Part shown: piece by piece, positions 19,153 through 27,208 of the stretch
Position numbering within the stretch: the stretch's first letter is position 1
Layout: every line of letters starts with the position of its first letter
Assembly: GCF_000472785.1 (NCBI RefSeq)
Contig: NZ_AXAL01000003.1
Span: 124,001-188,000 of the forward strand
From: Mesorhizobium loti CJ3sym
GTDB taxonomy: Bacteria > Pseudomonadota > Alphaproteobacteria > Rhizobiales > Rhizobiaceae
DNA length: 64,000 bases
Direction: 5' to 3'
Program-made: the position numbers and the translations under genes
The notes under the pieces: model-generated
What the model was told of the DNA's origin: nothing
Seen by the model: the letters and a program-made list of their open reading frames with translations, nothing else
The model's database searches: none

Positions 19153-20067
19153 ATGGCCATGCTCAACCGCGTCCATCTCAACGGCCTTCGCGCCGTCGAA
19201 ACCGTCGCCCGCCTCGGCTCGCTCGCTGCGGCCGCCGGTGAGCTCAACGTCTCCGTCAGTGCCGTCAGCCAGCAGATAAGCCGCACCGAAAAGCAGCTCG
19301 GCCAGGCGCTTTTCGAGCGGACGGCGAGCGGTCTTGTGTTGACCGAATTCGGCGCCGTCTTCGCGGCCCGTCTCGGTACGGGGTTTCGCGAGCTTTCTCA
19401 GGCTGTGGCTTTGGCTGACGAAGCCACCCAAAGCACATTGGTGGTTTCGGTGGCGCCCGCCTTTGCCTCGAAATGGCTGCTGCCCAGGCTGTCGCGCCAC
19501 TTCGACCGCCATCCCAACGTGCTGCTACGCATCGACGCGACGGTGCGGCTCACCAATCTCGACCGCTCCGACGTCGACATCGCCATCCGGCTTGGCGACG
19601 GCAAATGGCCGGAAGGGCGAGCGGAATTGCTCCTGGCGCAGGAAGTTTTCCCGGTCTGCGCACCGGTAATCGCAAGAAAACTAAAGTCGGTCGAGGACCT
19701 CGCCCTGACCTGCGCCATCACCGACGAGCGGGCGATGATCAACTGGGAGAGCTGGTTCACTGCCGCCGGTGTTCCACCGGTCACCTTCCAGAAAGGCGCG
19801 CGCTTCACCGACCCGATGCTGTGTCTGGAATCGGCGATTGCCGGCCATGGCGTGATGCTGGGCTGGCAATTGCTGGCGGCGGATGCGCTGGCCGATGGGC
19901 GGCTGGTGGCGCCATTCGGCATCCGCGCCCAGAGCGGGCTTGGCTACTGGCTGGTGACCTCGTCGGCCAAGGCGGAAAGCCGCAAGGTCCGGGATTTCAA
20001 GGCCTGGATAAGGGAAGAGATCGTTGCGACGATGGCCCAGTTCGGATCGCTCGAAAGCGCGGCTTAG
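19153..20067 (+). CDS. LysR-family regulator, GcvA type
   Basis: A 304-residue LysR protein of the GcvA subgroup. The DNA-binding domain is LNGLRAVETVARLGSLAAAAGELNVSVSAVSQQISRTEKQL (residues about 6-50). The effector domain has the typical APAFASKWLLPRLSRF-like strand and DVDIAIRLGDG. ATG 19153 is used (19159 is also possible); neither has a clear ribosome binding site, so a leaderless or short-leader message is possible. It probably regulates the divergent small gene and MFS gene. GcvA-type proteins control amino acid, beta-lactamase or efflux genes. Confidence 0.87.
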   Translation: MAMLNRVHLNGLRAVETVARLGSLAAAAGELNVSVSAVSQQISRTEKQLGQALFERTASGLVLTEFGAVFAARLGTGFRELSQAVALADEATQSTLVVSVAPAFASKWLLPRLSRHFDRHPNVLLRIDATVRLTNLDRSDVDIAIRLGDGKWPEGRAELLLAQEVFPVCAPVIARKLKSVEDLALTCAITDERAMINWESWFTAAGVPPVTFQKGARFTDPMLCLESAIAGHGVMLGWQLLAADALADGRLVAPFGIRAQSGLGYWLVTSSAKAESRKVRDFKAWIREEIVATMAQFGSLESAA

Positions 20068-20185
20068 AGCCTGTTCCATCCCGATTGAATCGGAATGGGG
20101 CTCTATCTCTTTTGGTTGACCATGATCTCTGGACAAACGAAAATCGTTTGTCCGAGAAAACCGGTTTCCACTTTTCGGGATCATG
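20066..20185. repeat. Composite intergenic palindromic repeat
   Basis: The block holds three nested or adjacent palindromes. AGAGCC...GGCTCT (20066-20071/20099-20104) encloses CCGATTgAATCGG. A perfect 10-bp stem (20131-20140/20144-20153) has loop AAA. Outer arms CATGATC (20121-20127) and GATCATG (20179-20185) enclose AAAACCGGTTTCCACTTTTC. The last part is the familiar Rhizobiales dispersed repeat. It sits after the LysR gene and could also end its transcript. Confidence 0.7.
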
Positions 20186-20275
20186 GCCTGAACTGGCCCA
20201 GCGCAATCGCGGTGGAAAGGACGGTGGCGCCGGTCTATGTAAAGTATCGGACCTCACATCATGGCAGGCAGGATC

Positions 20276-21532
20276 ATGACCATACAAACGCGCGGCGTTT
20301 CCGCAACGATCGACCCGGTGAAGCTGGACAGGCTGGCGGAAGTCGCCATCAAGGTCGGGCTGCAATTGCAACCTGGACAGGATCTGGTGCTGACCTCGTC
20401 GATCGCCGCCCTGCCGCTGACCAGGCGGATCGTCGAACACGCATACAAGGCCGGCGCCGGGCTGGTGACGCCGATCTTCAACGATGACGAGATGACGCTT
20501 GCGCGCTACCGCTTCGGGGCGGACGCCGGTTTCGACCACGCCGCCGGCTGGCTATACGAAGGCATGGCAAAGGCTTTTTCCAACAATGCGGCCAGGCTTG
20601 CCGTGCGCGGCGAGGATCCCTCGCTGTTGTCGGCGCAGGACCCAGCCAAAGTGGCGCGCGCCAACAAGGCAAACTCGATGGCCTATCAGCCGGCGCTGGA
20701 AAAGATTACCGGCTTCGACATCAACTGGAACATCGTCGCCTATCCGGACCTGGCCTGGGCGAAGCAGGTTTTCCCTGGCGATGCCGACGATGTCGCCGTG
20801 GTCAAGCTCGCCGATGCCATTTTCGCCGCCTCGCGGGTCGATGTCGAAGACCCAATCGCAAACTGGACGGCGCACAATGCAGCACTTCGCGGCCGCACTG
20901 AATGGCTCAACGGCCACAATTTCCACGCGCTGCATTTCACCGGCCCGGGCACCGACCTCACCGTCGGGCTGGCGGACGGCCATGAATGGATGGGCGGTGC
21001 CTCGACGGCCAAGAACGGCATCACCTGCAACCCTAACATCCCGACAGAAGAAGTCTTCACCACGCCGCATGCAAGGCGGGTCGAAGGCCATGTCTCCTCG
21101 ACCAAGCCGCTGTCCTACCAGGGCACGCTGATTGACGAGATTTCGGTGCGGTTCGAGGGCGGGCGCATCATCGAGGCCAAGGCTTCGAAGGGCGAGGACG
21201 TGCTGAAGAAAGTGCTCGACACCGATGAGGGATCGCGCCGTCTGGGCGAAGTGGCGCTGGTGCCGCATTCCTCGCCGATCTCGGCCAGCGGGCTTTTGTT
21301 CTTCAACACGCTGTTCGACGAGAACGCCGCCTGCCACATCGCTCTCGGCCAGTGCTATTCGAAGTGCTTCGTCAACGGCGCCTCGCTCAGCCAGGACGAG
21401 ATCGCCGCGCGCGGCGGCAACAAGAGCTTCATCCACATCGACTGGATGATCGGCTCGGACAAGATCGACATTGACGGCGTCCACAAGGACGGCCGCAAGG
21501 TGCCGGTGATGCGCAAGGGCGAGTGGGCCTGA
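20276..21532 (+). CDS. Aminopeptidase, M29 family
   Basis: A 418-residue thermophilic-type (M29) metallo-aminopeptidase of usual length. Metal-ligand regions are visible: NIPTEEVFTTPH with the Glu, ALVPHSSPIS, the DENAACHIALGQCYS segment with His, and the C-terminal HIDWMIGS. The family removes N-terminal residues from peptides in the cytosol and is dimeric. ATG 20276 is favoured because GGCAGG lies just upstream; ATG 20261 adds 5 residues. It is followed 21 bp later by a DUF488 gene, with which it is probably co-transcribed. Confidence 0.9.
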   Translation: MTIQTRGVSATIDPVKLDRLAEVAIKVGLQLQPGQDLVLTSSIAALPLTRRIVEHAYKAGAGLVTPIFNDDEMTLARYRFGADAGFDHAAGWLYEGMAKAFSNNAARLAVRGEDPSLLSAQDPAKVARANKANSMAYQPALEKITGFDINWNIVAYPDLAWAKQVFPGDADDVAVVKLADAIFAASRVDVEDPIANWTAHNAALRGRTEWLNGHNFHALHFTGPGTDLTVGLADGHEWMGGASTAKNGITCNPNIPTEEVFTTPHARRVEGHVSSTKPLSYQGTLIDEISVRFEGGRIIEAKASKGEDVLKKVLDTDEGSRRLGEVALVPHSSPISASGLLFFNTLFDENAACHIALGQCYSKCFVNGASLSQDEIAARGGNKSFIHIDWMIGSDKIDIDGVHKDGRKVPVMRKGEWA

Positions 21533-21553
21533 GGGCAGCTTACGGAGGGCCGG

Positions 21554-21910
21554 ATGGCCTTCGACCTGATGGTGAGGCGGATTTACGAGCCACCCGCGCC
21601 CGATGACGGGCATCGGGTTCTCGTCGACCGGATCTGGCCGCGCGGCGTCAGCAAGGAGCATGCCGCGCTGGCGCTATGGCTCAAAGACATCGCGCCAAGC
21701 GACGCGTTGCGCACCTGGTTTGGCCATGAGCCGGCGCGCTGGGCGGAATTTCAGGAGCGCTACCGCGTTGAGTTGGATGGGAATGGCGAGGCGGTGGCGC
21801 AACTGCGCGGCTTGCTGGGTAAGGGCAAGGTGACGCTGCTCTACGGCGCGCATGATGAGGCGCATAACAATGCCGTGGCGCTGGCGGGGTATTTGCGCGG
21901 GACGGGTTGA
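21554..21910 (+). CDS. DUF488 family protein (YeaO-like)
   Basis: A 118-residue protein of the DUF488/YeaO family. Conserved features are RIYEPPAPDDGHRVLVDRIWPRGVSKEHA near residues 9-35, a central LRTWFGHEPARWAEFQERY, and VTLLYGAHDEAHNNA near the C-terminus. No biochemical role is established. It starts 21 bp after the aminopeptidase stop with GGAGG upstream, so the two form an operon. A Cys is absent. Confidence 0.85.
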   Translation: MAFDLMVRRIYEPPAPDDGHRVLVDRIWPRGVSKEHAALALWLKDIAPSDALRTWFGHEPARWAEFQERYRVELDGNGEAVAQLRGLLGKGKVTLLYGAHDEAHNNAVALAGYLRGTG

Positions 21911-21962
21911 AGGTGCTTGCTTCCTGCAAACACTGACGACTGGCGAAAGCCGTGGTGACGTC

Positions 21963-21989
21963 CGATCTCCCTCGCAAGGGGGGAGATCG
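21963..21989. repeat. Short palindromic repeat (relative of 4783-4816)
   Basis: Arms CGATCTCCC (21963-21971) and GGGAGATCG (21981-21989) form a 9-bp stem. Both arms and the flanking GGCGAAAGCxG resemble the element at 4783-4816. It lies between convergent genes, where it may also help end transcripts. Confidence 0.55.
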
Positions 21990-22009
21990 CAGCTTCACCG
22001 TCTCGCCGC

Positions 22010-22357
22010 CTACTTCACCGCCTGCTCATAAGCCTCCGGCTTGAAGCCAACCAGAACGCTGCCATCAACCTCAAGCACCGGCCGCTTGATCATCGTCGGC
22101 TTGGCCAGCATCAGCGCCTTGGCCTTTTTCTCGTCCAGCGATTGCTTGTCTGCCTCCGCCAGCTCGCGGAACGTAGTGCTGCCCTTGTTGAGCAGCTTTT
22201 CCCAGCCGACTTGGCCGACCCAGCCATCCAGCCGCTTCGCGTCCAGCCCCTCCGCACGAAAATCATGGAACCGATAGGCAACATCATGACCCTCCAGCCA
22301 AACGCGCGCCTTCTTGACCGTGTCGCAGGTGGTGATGCCGTACATGGTGATCGTCAA
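22010..22357 (-). CDS. ArsC/Spx-family thiol protein (YffB-like)
   Basis: A 115-residue thioredoxin-fold protein of the ArsC family. The single redox Cys11 lies in YGITTCDTVKKARVWL. NKGSTTFREL and PTMIKRPVLEVDGSVLVGF, the anion and cis-Pro regions, are also conserved. YffB-type members lack the arsenate-reductase arginine set and have no known substrate; glutathione-dependent thiol reduction has been suggested. No arsenic genes are nearby, so arsenate reduction is unlikely. Upstream 22358-22603 is a 246-bp gap with only an 8-bp G+C stem (22520-22527/22536-22543). Confidence 0.83.
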   Translation of the reverse strand: MTITMYGITTCDTVKKARVWLEGHDVAYRFHDFRAEGLDAKRLDGWVGQVGWEKLLNKGSTTFRELAEADKQSLDEKKAKALMLAKPTMIKRPVLEVDGSVLVGFKPEAYEQAVK

Positions 22358-22603
22358 AGCGTGCTTTCCTTGGGCTGACAGTCGAATCCGTCCGGCAGCC
22401 TAAAACTGCCCTCCGCGCTTTTCCAGCCCTCAGATCCGTACTCCATATTCATCGACGGCTGGAGCACGGTTGCCGATCAGCTTGCAGAATAGGTGAAGCC
22501 AATTTTAGACCCCTACATCGCGGCGGGCGTCGTGACCCGCCGCCATGCTTGTTCTCCAAACCCGGAGCGGAAGGCAGGCTCCCGACCGGCGGAATTTCCG
22601 GCC

Positions 22604-22957
22604 TTAATAGTAAAAACGCTCTTCGGTGATCTTGCCATTCTTGACCGTGTACAGGCCGACCTCATCCATGGTGACACGCTCGCCGGTGGCCTTGGGCGTT
22701 ACGTCGAACTTGAAGCGCACGGCGAACTGGTCGCCATTGATGTAAGGGCCCTCGACCGAACCACCGTGGACTTCGTGGTTCTCTTGCCACCATTGGCCCT
22801 TTTGCTTGAGAGCCTCTTTGCCATGGGCCACGGCCATTGGCCCTTCCATGGCTTCGTAGCTGACGATATCGTCGGCGTTATATTTCTCGCCAGCACCGGC
22901 GTGATCTCCCTGCTGGAGCAGTTCGGTGAAATCCTTGGCAATTTCCGCGATGGTCAT
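22604..22957 (-). CDS. SnoaL/NTF2-like protein
   Basis: A 117-residue protein with the alpha+beta cone look of the NTF2-like superfamily: IAEIAKDFTELLQQGDHAGAGEKY at the N-terminus and a C-terminal strand pair RVTMDEVGLYTVKNGKITEERFYY. Members are small enzymes, binding proteins or regulators, and the fold gives no substrate. ATG 22957 has a strong AGGAGG 6 bases upstream, and the longer open frame to 23038 is not needed. No co-transcribed partner was seen; the 2H phosphoesterase gene is 128 bp upstream on the same strand. Confidence 0.78.
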   Translation of the reverse strand: MTIAEIAKDFTELLQQGDHAGAGEKYNADDIVSYEAMEGPMAVAHGKEALKQKGQWWQENHEVHGGSVEGPYINGDQFAVRFKFDVTPKATGERVTMDEVGLYTVKNGKITEERFYY

Positions 22958-23085
22958 GTGTGTTCCTCCTGTTGAGACGCACTCGAAGTAGGGAAGCGCG
23001 TGCCGGCGCGCCACCCTTGACCGCACGACAGCTGACAACGTGTGTCAGGACGATAGATATAGCGCGCCCATGTGATGGCCAGTTC

Positions 23086-23724
23086 TCACATGCCGGCCAG
23101 GGAATCGTCCTGGCCGGACAATTGCCAACGTGCGTGCTCCTTATAGACACCCTTGCCTATGAGACTGTGGATCAGCACGAAATCCCGGACCAACCAGCTG
23201 ACCGGATCAATCGATCGTTCGCGGATTTTGGGTACACGCTCTTCATCGCGAAGCAGCGTGACATGCGGTTCGATGGACTTTGTGAGAAAGCGTCTTAGTG
23301 GGCTGTCGGAAATAAGAGCAGTGAGTTTGCGCCAGAATTCCTGCAGCGCCGGATTGCTGTTAGTGCCACCGCGTAGAACAAGCGAACCACCGCCAAAAGC
23401 CGATAGGCGATCGAACGAAACCTCGAAAGGTTTTGCAACGATGAGCGAACCTATGCGACAGGCGGTTTCGACCAACTCTTGCGGAAACCCGTCATGGTCG
23501 CCGAGACCGACGAGCGAGATATGGATGTGGTCTTCCGGAACAAGCCAGCCCTGCAACCCGAACTCCCGATCCAGGGCGACAGCCTTCCGCGCGAGAGGGC
23601 CTGCGATAGCGTTCTCGGCAAGGATGGCGAAGAATATCCGGTCATCGAAATGTCTCTCGAACTCTTTCCACTGAAAAAAGGTCTGGCCGTTCTTCGCGGT
23701 TCCGAATGCAGGTTGCCCACTCAT
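23086..23724 (-). CDS. 2H phosphoesterase (2'-5' RNA ligase-like) protein
   Basis: A 212-residue protein with the two HxT/S motifs of 2H phosphoesterases: His68-x-Ser70 in DHIHISLVGLG and His154-x-Thr156 in EPHVTLL. The family includes LigT RNA ligases and cyclic phosphodiesterases, which act on 2',3'-cyclic or 2'-5' phosphate ends. ATG 23724 is preferred; open frame upstream to 23772 lacks support. A direct repeat that fits the alphaproteobacterial LexA box lies 43 bp upstream (23767-23781), so DNA-damage control is possible. The substrate is unknown. Confidence 0.78.
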   Translation of the reverse strand: MSGQPAFGTAKNGQTFFQWKEFERHFDDRIFFAILAENAIAGPLARKAVALDREFGLQGWLVPEDHIHISLVGLGDHDGFPQELVETACRIGSLIVAKPFEVSFDRLSAFGGGSLVLRGGTNSNPALQEFWRKLTALISDSPLRRFLTKSIEPHVTLLRDEERVPKIRERSIDPVSWLVRDFVLIHSLIGKGVYKEHARWQLSGQDDSLAGM

Positions 23725-23766
23725 AACTGAACTCGTTCGGCAAATTGTATCCGGTCGAGGAAAATA

Positions 23767-23781
23767 GAACAAATAAGGAAC
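23767..23781 (-). promoter_or_regulatory. Possible LexA (SOS) box
   Basis: On the minus strand the site reads GTTC-N7-GTTC (CTTATTT spacer), the direct-repeat form known for alphaproteobacterial LexA. It sits 43 bp upstream of the 2H phosphoesterase ATG. Eight fixed bases would occur by chance about twice in 64 kb, so only the location makes it notable. Confidence 0.4.
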
Positions 23782-23800
23782 AAATCAAGCAGAAAATGAA

Positions 23801-23833
23801 GCGGGCGCTGGTGCCTTCCGCACCAGCGCCCGC
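23801..23833 (-). terminator. Strong terminator of the polyamine/ALDH operon
   Basis: A perfect 14-bp G+C-rich stem (23801-23814 and 23820-23833) with a 5-base loop is followed, on the minus strand, by TTCATTTT. It lies 21 bp after the aldehyde dehydrogenase stop. Confidence 0.85.
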
Positions 23834-23854
23834 GATTTGCAAACTAGCCTAAGC

Positions 23855-25282
23855 CTACGCCCCGTAGCCGATGATGCCCTTGACCTCGAGGAAATCATGG
23901 ATCGCCCAATCGGCATATTCGCGGCCATTGCCCGACTGCTTGTAGCCGCCGAACGGTGCGAACGTGTCCCATTCCGGATAGTTGATCGAGACCTGCCCGG
24001 CACGCAGCTGTCCAGCCACTTTGCGCGCATGGTCGATATCCCCGGACTGCACATAGGCGGCGAGGCCGTAGACCGTGTCGTTGGCGATCTTCACCGCGTC
24101 GTCATCGTCATTGTAGGAAATGACCGACAGCACCGGGCCAAAGATCTCTTCCTTTTCGATGGTCATGCCTGGTGTGACGTGACCGAACACGGTCGGCCTG
24201 ACATAGTAGCCGCGATTGAGGTGCTCAGGCCGGCCGGGGCCGCCGGTGACCAGCGTGGCGCCTTCCTTGATGCCGGCCTCGATCAGCCGCTGGATCTTGT
24301 TGAACTGGAGCTCGCTGACGACTGGGCCAAGCTTGGTCTCTTCATTGCGCGGATCGCCGACATTGTGTGCTTCGGCCGCCTTCTTGGCGATGGCCAGCGC
24401 CTCATCGTGGCGGGCAGCCGGCACCAGCATGCGGGTCGGCGCGTCGCAGGACTGGCCGCTGTTGCCGAAGCAACCCTCGACACCCTTGCGCACCGCCGTT
24501 TCGAAATCGGCGTCGGGCAAAACGATGTTGGCCGACTTGCCACCGAGTTCCTGCGCCACTCGCTTGACCGTCTCGGCCGCCGTCTTGGCGACGATGATGC
24601 CGGCACGGGTCGAGCCAGTGAAGGAGACCATGTCGACATCGGGATGGCCGGCCATGATCTGGCCGACATCCGGACCGTTGCCATTGACCATGTTGTAGAC
24701 ACCCTTTGGCACGCCGGCCGCTTCCATCACTTCGGAGAAGACGATGCCGCTGATCGGGGCGATTTCGGACGGCTTCAGCACCACGGTGCAGCCGGCGGCA
24801 ATGGCTGGCGCCACCTTGCAGACGATCTGGTTGAGGGGCCAGTTCCACGGCGTGATCAGCGCGCAGACGCCGATCGGTTCCTTGACCACCATGGTGCCGC
24901 CGCGCTTCTCCTGGAATTCATAATCCTCCAGCGCCTTGATGGTGGCTTCCATATGCGCCCTGCCCGCCCAGGCCTGCGCCTCGCGCGCCCAGGTGATGGG
25001 CGAACCATTCTCCTGGCTGACGGCCTGGGCGATGTCCTCGAAGCGTTCGTTGTAGACTTCGAGGATGCGCTTCAACAGCGTCAGGCGCTCGGCTTTGCTG
25101 GTCTGCGAGAAGGATGGGAAGGCCGCCTTGGCAGCCGCGACAGCCTTGTCGACATCGGCCTTCGAGCCGACGGAAATCTTGGTGTAGGCCTCTTCGGTGG
25201 AGGGGTCGATCACATCAAGCGTCGCCGGCACCACGGGCGCCACCCATTTGCCGTCGATGAAGAAGTTGAGATGATTGCTCAC
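23855..25282 (-). CDS. NAD(P)-dependent aldehyde dehydrogenase
   Basis: A 475-residue class-3-fold aldehyde dehydrogenase. Oxyanion Asn147 lies in PWNWPL, general-base Glu245 in QELGGKS, and nucleophile Cys279 in NSGQSC. FTGSTRAG binds the cofactor. The neighbouring potA, potBCD and cupin regulator genes suggest it oxidises an aminoaldehyde from polyamine breakdown, such as gamma-aminobutyraldehyde, but family motifs do not fix the substrate. It is the last gene of the operon, 39 bp after potA, and a strong terminator follows. Confidence 0.88.
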   Translation of the reverse strand: MSNHLNFFIDGKWVAPVVPATLDVIDPSTEEAYTKISVGSKADVDKAVAAAKAAFPSFSQTSKAERLTLLKRILEVYNERFEDIAQAVSQENGSPITWAREAQAWAGRAHMEATIKALEDYEFQEKRGGTMVVKEPIGVCALITPWNWPLNQIVCKVAPAIAAGCTVVLKPSEIAPISGIVFSEVMEAAGVPKGVYNMVNGNGPDVGQIMAGHPDVDMVSFTGSTRAGIIVAKTAAETVKRVAQELGGKSANIVLPDADFETAVRKGVEGCFGNSGQSCDAPTRMLVPAARHDEALAIAKKAAEAHNVGDPRNEETKLGPVVSELQFNKIQRLIEAGIKEGATLVTGGPGRPEHLNRGYYVRPTVFGHVTPGMTIEKEEIFGPVLSVISYNDDDDAVKIANDTVYGLAAYVQSGDIDHARKVAGQLRAGQVSINYPEWDTFAPFGGYKQSGNGREYADWAIHDFLEVKGIIGYGA

Positions 25283-25321
25283 AGGGAAAGACTCCGGTTT
25301 TATGGGAAATGGATGGTCAGC

Positions 25322-26407
25322 CTATGCGGAGAGCATAGGGCAGTTGGCGCCACGGCGCAGACTGATATGCGCCACGTCGCCGACGCTGAATTGAAAACCC
25401 TCGGCCTGCCGCGGTGCGTCGATTACCACCGGCATCCCTTGCCCCAGTTCGGCGTGGAGACGCAATGTGCGGCCGTGAAAGACGATGCTGTTGACGCGCG
25501 CCGGCGCCGTGCCCGGCGCGGCTTCGGTGACCGCCAGCAAATCCTCGGGGCGCACGCCGATGGTGCGCACCTCGCCTTCGCCGGGTGAATGGCCGGGTTC
25601 GGAAATCGCCTCCAACGGCAGCATGCCGGCGGTGAAACGCAAGCGATCGCCATCGCGGCCGACAAAGCGCGACGGCAGGAGATTCATGGTGCCGATGAAG
25701 CTCGCCACAAACTTCGTCGCGGGCCGATCATAGAGCGTTGCCGGCGGCGCGATCTGCTCGATGCGGCCCTTGTTCATGACGACGATGCGGTCGGAGATCG
25801 ACAGCGCTTCGGTCTGGTCGTGGGTGACCATGACGAAGGTGGTGCCAAGCCGCGACTGCAGCCGCTTCAGTTCCACCTGCATCTGTTCGCGCAGATGTGC
25901 GTCGAGCGCCGACAGCGGCTCGTCGAGCAGGAGCACGCGCGGCTCGCAGACGATGGCGCGGGCGAGCGCGACGCGCTGACGCTGGCCGCCCGACAGTTCC
26001 GAGACGCGGGCACGAAGCTTGTCGGCGAGGCCGACCATCTCCAGGGCTTCGCCGGCGCGCTTTGCCTGCTCGGCGCCCGACAGTTTTCGCAGGGACAGGC
26101 CGAAGCCGACATTTTCGGCGACGTTCATGTGCGGAAAAAGTGCGTAATCCTGGAACACGGTATTAACAGGCCGGTCGAAGGGCCTGAGCGCTGTGATGTC
26201 GCGGCCGTCGAGCAGCACCTTGCCGCTGGACGGACTTTCGAAGCCGGCGATAACGCGCAGGCTGGTGGTCTTGCCGCAGCCGGACGGCCCGAGTAGCGTA
26301 ATGAACTCGCCGCTGATAATGTCGAGATCGACAGCGTCGAGCCCGACGATGCCGCCGGGAAAAACTTTCGAGACCGCCTGCAGTCGGACGAGTGGTTCAG
26401 GCGCCAT
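25322..26407 (-). CDS. potA: Spermidine/putrescine ABC transporter ATP-binding protein
   Basis: A 361-residue PotA-type ATPase. Walker A GPSGCGKTT, signature LSGGQRQR, Walker B LLLDEPLSALD and H-loop MVTHDQTEA are all intact. A C-terminal TOBE-like domain (from about 240) includes GVRPEDLL. It energises the PotB/PotC permease. ATG 26407 overlaps the end of the cupin regulator by 11 bp, so translation is coupled; open frame further upstream is antisense-like. Substrate is inferred from the operon; putrescine, spermidine or another polyamine is likely. Confidence 0.9.
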   Translation of the reverse strand: MAPEPLVRLQAVSKVFPGGIVGLDAVDLDIISGEFITLLGPSGCGKTTSLRVIAGFESPSSGKVLLDGRDITALRPFDRPVNTVFQDYALFPHMNVAENVGFGLSLRKLSGAEQAKRAGEALEMVGLADKLRARVSELSGGQRQRVALARAIVCEPRVLLLDEPLSALDAHLREQMQVELKRLQSRLGTTFVMVTHDQTEALSISDRIVVMNKGRIEQIAPPATLYDRPATKFVASFIGTMNLLPSRFVGRDGDRLRFTAGMLPLEAISEPGHSPGEGEVRTIGVRPEDLLAVTEAAPGTAPARVNSIVFHGRTLRLHAELGQGMPVVIDAPRQAEGFQFSVGDVAHISLRRGANCPMLSA

Positions 26408-27005
26408 CGCGAACCTCGGACGGCTTCGTAGTGTTGACCCACAGGATCTGGCATTGCTCGGCGCCGGGATTGCGGAAGGCGTGCAAGAGCGTGCTCTTGA
26501 AGGCAAAGGAGTCGCCAGCCTTCAGCCCGTATTTTGTCGAATCCACCACCAGTTCGACCTCGCCCGCCAGCACGTAGCCGAATTCATGGCCGGCGTGCGC
26601 ATAGGCTTCCGCCGTGCCGCCACCCGCCTCCACCGTCACCAGCATGCCGGTCAATGTCGCGCCCGGCGGCGACAACAGCGCTTTGGCGATGCCTTCCGAC
26701 TTCACCGGGATCTGCCGCCTTTTGTCGGCGCGCACGCAATAGAGGTCGTTGACGGCATCGTTGCCATCGGCAATCAGCGCCGACGGCTCGATGTCGAGCG
26801 CGGCCGCCAGCGGCCAGATCACCTTGACGCGCAGCGAGGACATGCCGCGCTCGATCTGGCTCAGCGCACCGATCGACACGCCGGCTTTTGCCGCAAGATC
26901 GGCCAGCGACAGGCGGCGCTCAAGCCGCAGCGCCCGCACGCGACGGCCGACGCGAACGTCGGCATCGTCCTTCGGTTTTTCGGCGCCTTCGTCCAGGATG
27001 TCCAT
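26397..27005 (-). CDS. XRE-family regulator with C-terminal cupin domain
   Basis: A 202-residue protein. An XRE-type helix-turn-helix spans about residues 20-75 (LSLADLAAKAGVSIGALSQIERG), and a cupin fold follows (about 120-190, AYAHAGHEFGYVLAGEVELVVD, KAGDSFAFKSTLLHAFRN). This is the PuuR-like layout used for polyamine and amine catabolism genes. It sits inside the operon between potD and potA, and overlaps potA by 11 bp. The upstream 200 bp hold two large repeats rather than a clear promoter. Confidence 0.87.
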   Translation of the reverse strand: MDILDEGAEKPKDDADVRVGRRVRALRLERRLSLADLAAKAGVSIGALSQIERGMSSLRVKVIWPLAAALDIEPSALIADGNDAVNDLYCVRADKRRQIPVKSEGIAKALLSPPGATLTGMLVTVEAGGGTAEAYAHAGHEFGYVLAGEVELVVDSTKYGLKAGDSFAFKSTLLHAFRNPGAEQCQILWVNTTKPSEVRDGA

Positions 27006-27055
27006 GCATTCGTCCTCGTCTCTTTATTGGCGCGGCGCAGCATCGATAAGCTCCC

Positions 27056-27197
27056 CCTTCTCCCCTTGTGGGAGAAGGTGTCGCCGAAGGCGACGGATGA
27101 GGGGTGTTCCAGCTTGGCAAGAACGGCGATCCGTCACGCACCCCTCATCCGTCTCGGCGCTGCGCGCCGATCCACCTTCTCCCACAAGGGGAGAAGG
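27056..27197. repeat. Paired inverted intergenic repeats
   Basis: Two copies of one element face each other. Copy A (27056-27106) runs CCTTCTCCCCTTGTGGGAGAAGG to GATGAGGGGTG. Copy B (27139-27197) runs CACCCCTCATCC to the same end reversed. The core CTCCCCTTGTGGGAG is also a palindrome. These are typical dispersed rhizobial repeats; they lie between potD and the regulator gene and could alter expression of the downstream part of the operon. Confidence 0.75.
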
Positions 27198-27208
27198 AAG
27201 AACCAGCG

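Noticed and set aside
22010..22357. Arsenate reductase arsC
   Set aside because: Single Cys and YffB-like features, with no ars genes nearby; kept as an ArsC-family thiol protein.
23837..25588. A 583-codon plus-strand frame opposite the aldehyde dehydrogenase gene
   Set aside because: The opposite strand holds all ALDH catalytic motifs; the plus frame is His/Asp/Arg-rich shadow.
27056..27197. Repeats that could suggest a CRISPR array
   Set aside because: Only two copies, in inverted order, with a single 32-bp gap; these are intergenic palindromes.
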